A stretch of 64,000 nucleotides of DNA from Clostridiales bacterium (GTDB taxonomy: Bacteria > Bacillota > Clostridia > Christensenellales > Aristaeellaceae). Position numbers and translations under genes: made by a program. Positions 62,527-64,000 of the stretch are shown in pieces. The DNA is taken from contig JAAYUF010000051.1 of the NCBI GenBank assembly GCA_012517815.1, positions 27,570 to 91,569 of the forward strand. The letters run 5' to 3'. Below the pieces are notes generated by a model. The model had not been told where the DNA came from, did no database searches, and saw only the letters and a list, made by a program, of their open reading frames with translations. The number at the start of each line of letters is the position of its first letter. Positions within the stretch are counted from its first letter, which is position 1.

Positions 62527-63093
62527 TCAGGACACATGACACAGGTACAGATGGGCGCCGCAGCGGCATTTTTCCCCGCAGATCGGGCAGAAGTAGCCGT
62601 AATGGTCGAAATCCACATAGAAATCGCGGTGCAGCCCCAGGTCGATCACCCGCTCGTACCGTTCCACGGTATGGTGGGCCGGCACCCGCCCGTCGGGGTG
62701 CACCCACAGCTCGTACAGCACGTAGGAAGCGCCCTTGCGGCGAAGGGTTTCCCGGCAGGTTTCCAGCATCGCCGCATCCACGCCACGCCGCCGCCACGCC
62801 GGCACTACCAGCAGCGCGTCCCCGGTGTACACGGTGGCCTCGCCCGTGATGGCGGCGATGGCCGCGCACAGCTCCGGGTGACCGCCGGACAGCCGAATGC
62901 CCCGGGTGTAGATATCCAGCCCGATCATCTCCCCGTTCCGCACGCACTTGACCGCGACGGTATCCGGATCGGCCAGCGTTTCCTCAAAATGCGACTGGAT
63001 GCCGTCGCCGTAATTGAGGTAGCGGCCGTGCAGCCGCACCAGCTCGTTCAGATCGCTCCATGCCATGGGCCGGATGGCAAATTCACCCTTCAT
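62527..63093 (-). CDS. GNAT acetyltransferase with C-terminal zinc ribbon
   Basis: A 188-residue protein. ATG 63093, overlapping the MFS gene stop. The GNAT core spans residues 3-150 with a CoA-binding VVPAWRRRGVDAAML. The C-terminus has a zinc ribbon (FCPICGEKCRCGAHLYLC), unusual for this size. The acetylated substrate is unknown. It shares a transcript with the MFS transporter. Confidence 0.75.
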   Translation of the reverse strand: MKGEFAIRPMAWSDLNELVRLHGRYLNYGDGIQSHFEETLADPDTVAVKCVRNGEMIGLDIYTRGIRLSGGHPELCAAIAAITGEATVYTGDALLVVPAWRRRGVDAAMLETCRETLRRKGASYVLYELWVHPDGRVPAHHTVERYERVIDLGLHRDFYVDFDHYGYFCPICGEKCRCGAHLYLCHVS

Positions 63094-64000
63094 GCCGCGC
63101 AAACCTCTTTCTTCCGGCCTTCAGCAGGGAGGTTCCCGCCAGCAGCGTCAGCGCGCCCACCGCGATCACGCCGCTTTCGGCGGCAGCGCCCAGGAACAGC
63201 AGCGCGCTCAGGGCCAGCGGGCCCCCTGTCTGGCCCAGGTTGTCAAACAGCGAGAAAACGCCCATCGCCTTGCCGGCCCCCACGCCCGCGCGCTGGAAAA
63301 GCTCCGTGTAGTACGCGCCCTGCGCCGCGTAGCCAAAGGACGCCGAAACGCCCAGCAGGCAGATGGCTACGGCCGCGGTTTCAAACGCGGGCTTGAGCGC
63401 AAACAGGCCCAGCGCGTACAGCGATACCAGGCTGGAAAGCCTGGCCGCGTTCCACGCGCCGACGCGCGGTATCAGTTCGCCCGGCGCCGCCTCGCCCAGC
63501 ACGATCGCCAGCATCCCGCCCGCCAGCATCACGCTGCCGATGACCGACTCGGTCTTGCCCAGCCCGGAGGCGAACAGCGGGAACAGGTAATCCTTGAAAT
63601 ACATCATCAGCATGTAGGGCAGCATGATGCATAGCAGGAAGCCCCACACGCCCGGGTCGCGCAAAAACTGCCGCACGCTGCCGCAGGCCGCGGCCCCGTC
63701 CTCGGTTTCCGGTGAGAACCGGCGCACGCCGCCCAGCGAGCGCCAGCCGTAGGCCCCCGCCAGCAGCACGCAGACCGCCGCCGCCCCATAGGCGGCCGGG
63801 TAGCCCAGATAATCCGCCGCAAAGCCGCCCACCGCCGAGCCCAACACCACGCCGGTCATCAGGCCCACGTTCAGCCCGGCGATCAGCCGCTGCCGTTCCC
63901 CCGCCTCCGGCGCGCTGCCGGCCGCGGCGTTGCAGCCGACCACCGCCACGCCCGTCCCAAGGCCGCCGATCGCCTTGCCCAGCGCCAGCGCCCAGTAGGA
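63083..64000 (-). CDS. MFS transporter, partial (N-terminus beyond window)
   Basis: At least 305 residues of a major facilitator; the frame is open to the window end. About 10 membrane segments are visible (IAGLNVGLMTGVVLGSAVGGF, YAAQGAYYTELFQRAG). The direction is toward the GNAT gene (overlap). The carried substrate cannot be said. Composition is normal. Confidence 0.8.
   Translation of the reverse strand, partial: SYWALALGKAIGGLGTGVAVVGCNAAAGSAPEAGERQRLIAGLNVGLMTGVVLGSAVGGFAADYLGYPAAYGAAAVCVLLAGAYGWRSLGGVRRFSPETEDGAAACGSVRQFLRDPGVWGFLLCIMLPYMLMMYFKDYLFPLFASGLGKTESVIGSVMLAGGMLAIVLGEAAPGELIPRVGAWNAARLSSLVSLYALGLFALKPAFETAAVAICLLGVSASFGYAAQGAYYTELFQRAGVGAGKAMGVFSLFDNLGQTGGPLALSALLFLGAAAESGVIAVGALTLLAGTSLLKAGRKRFARHEG

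Overview
The window reads as the chromosome of a high-GC member of the class Clostridia, possibly Christensenellales-like. This rests on Firmicutes-type strong Shine-Dalgarno sites, frequent TTG/GTG starts, TTGACA-N17-TATAAT promoters, a YesM/YesN-type two-component pair, ferredoxin-dependent 2-oxoacid oxidation and SpoIIE-type signalling. The taxon is an inference and is not fixed by any rRNA gene.

Region 1 (1 to about 15360) is the right part of a siphovirus-type prophage. In order it carries the tail tube end, a tail assembly chaperone with an A AAA AAC -1 frameshift site, a reverse-strand cargo gene wedged into the tail operon, tape measure, Dit, a Gp37-like tail protein, a baseplate or fibre protein, a long fibre with a duplicated Fn3-like pair, holin, and an NlpC/P60 lysin. 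A lysogeny operon follows with a zinc-knuckle HTH protein, a SHOCT-like protein and two tandem large serine recombinases, then an AT-rich zinc-ribbon membrane protein. A tRNA 3'-end remnant near 15340 may mark the right attachment junction. An intact tRNA-Lys(CTT) on the minus strand follows.

Region 2 (16-29 kb) is metabolic. It has an XRE regulator, a gamma-alpha-fused 2-oxoacid:ferredoxin oxidoreductase (two genes), a glycerate kinase, a GntR regulator, and a seven-gene minus-strand operon: TRAP transporter (DctP, DctQ, DctM), isochorismatase-like hydrolase, metallo-beta-lactamase-fold hydrolase, Tm-1-like ATP-binding protein and class II aldolase. A 15-bp motif is shared by the gntR and dctP promoters, which suggests one regulon for uptake and breakdown of an unidentified organic acid, lactone or amide. 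The pathway looks undescribed and is a strong candidate for a new system.

Region 3 (29-47 kb) holds mostly exported or membrane proteins of uncertain role: a 941-residue secreted protein, a 520-residue HTH protein, a DUF7000-like protein, an Lgt-like membrane protein lacking the usual His motif, a phosphodiester glycosidase-like exoprotein, a leucine-rich secreted protein and a DUF6273-like secreted protein. It also has an acyltransferase/zinc-ribbon membrane pair, a long-form UvsE and a Rieske oxygenase.

Region 4 (47-57 kb) is a galactofuranose-type sugar ABC importer (YtfQ/YtfR/YtfT/YjfF-like). Upstream lies a three-component sensor: a second, lipoprotein YtfQ-like binding protein, a YesM-type histidine kinase and an AraC-type response regulator.

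Region 5 (57-64 kb) has a LacI regulator with a consensus promoter and operator, a NadD-YqeK fusion followed by RsfS, a SpoIIE-type phosphatase, a GNAT with a zinc ribbon, and a partial MFS transporter.

Many intergenic gaps are long and GC-rich. They carry at least two dispersed repeat families, about 140-280 bp each, in both orientations.
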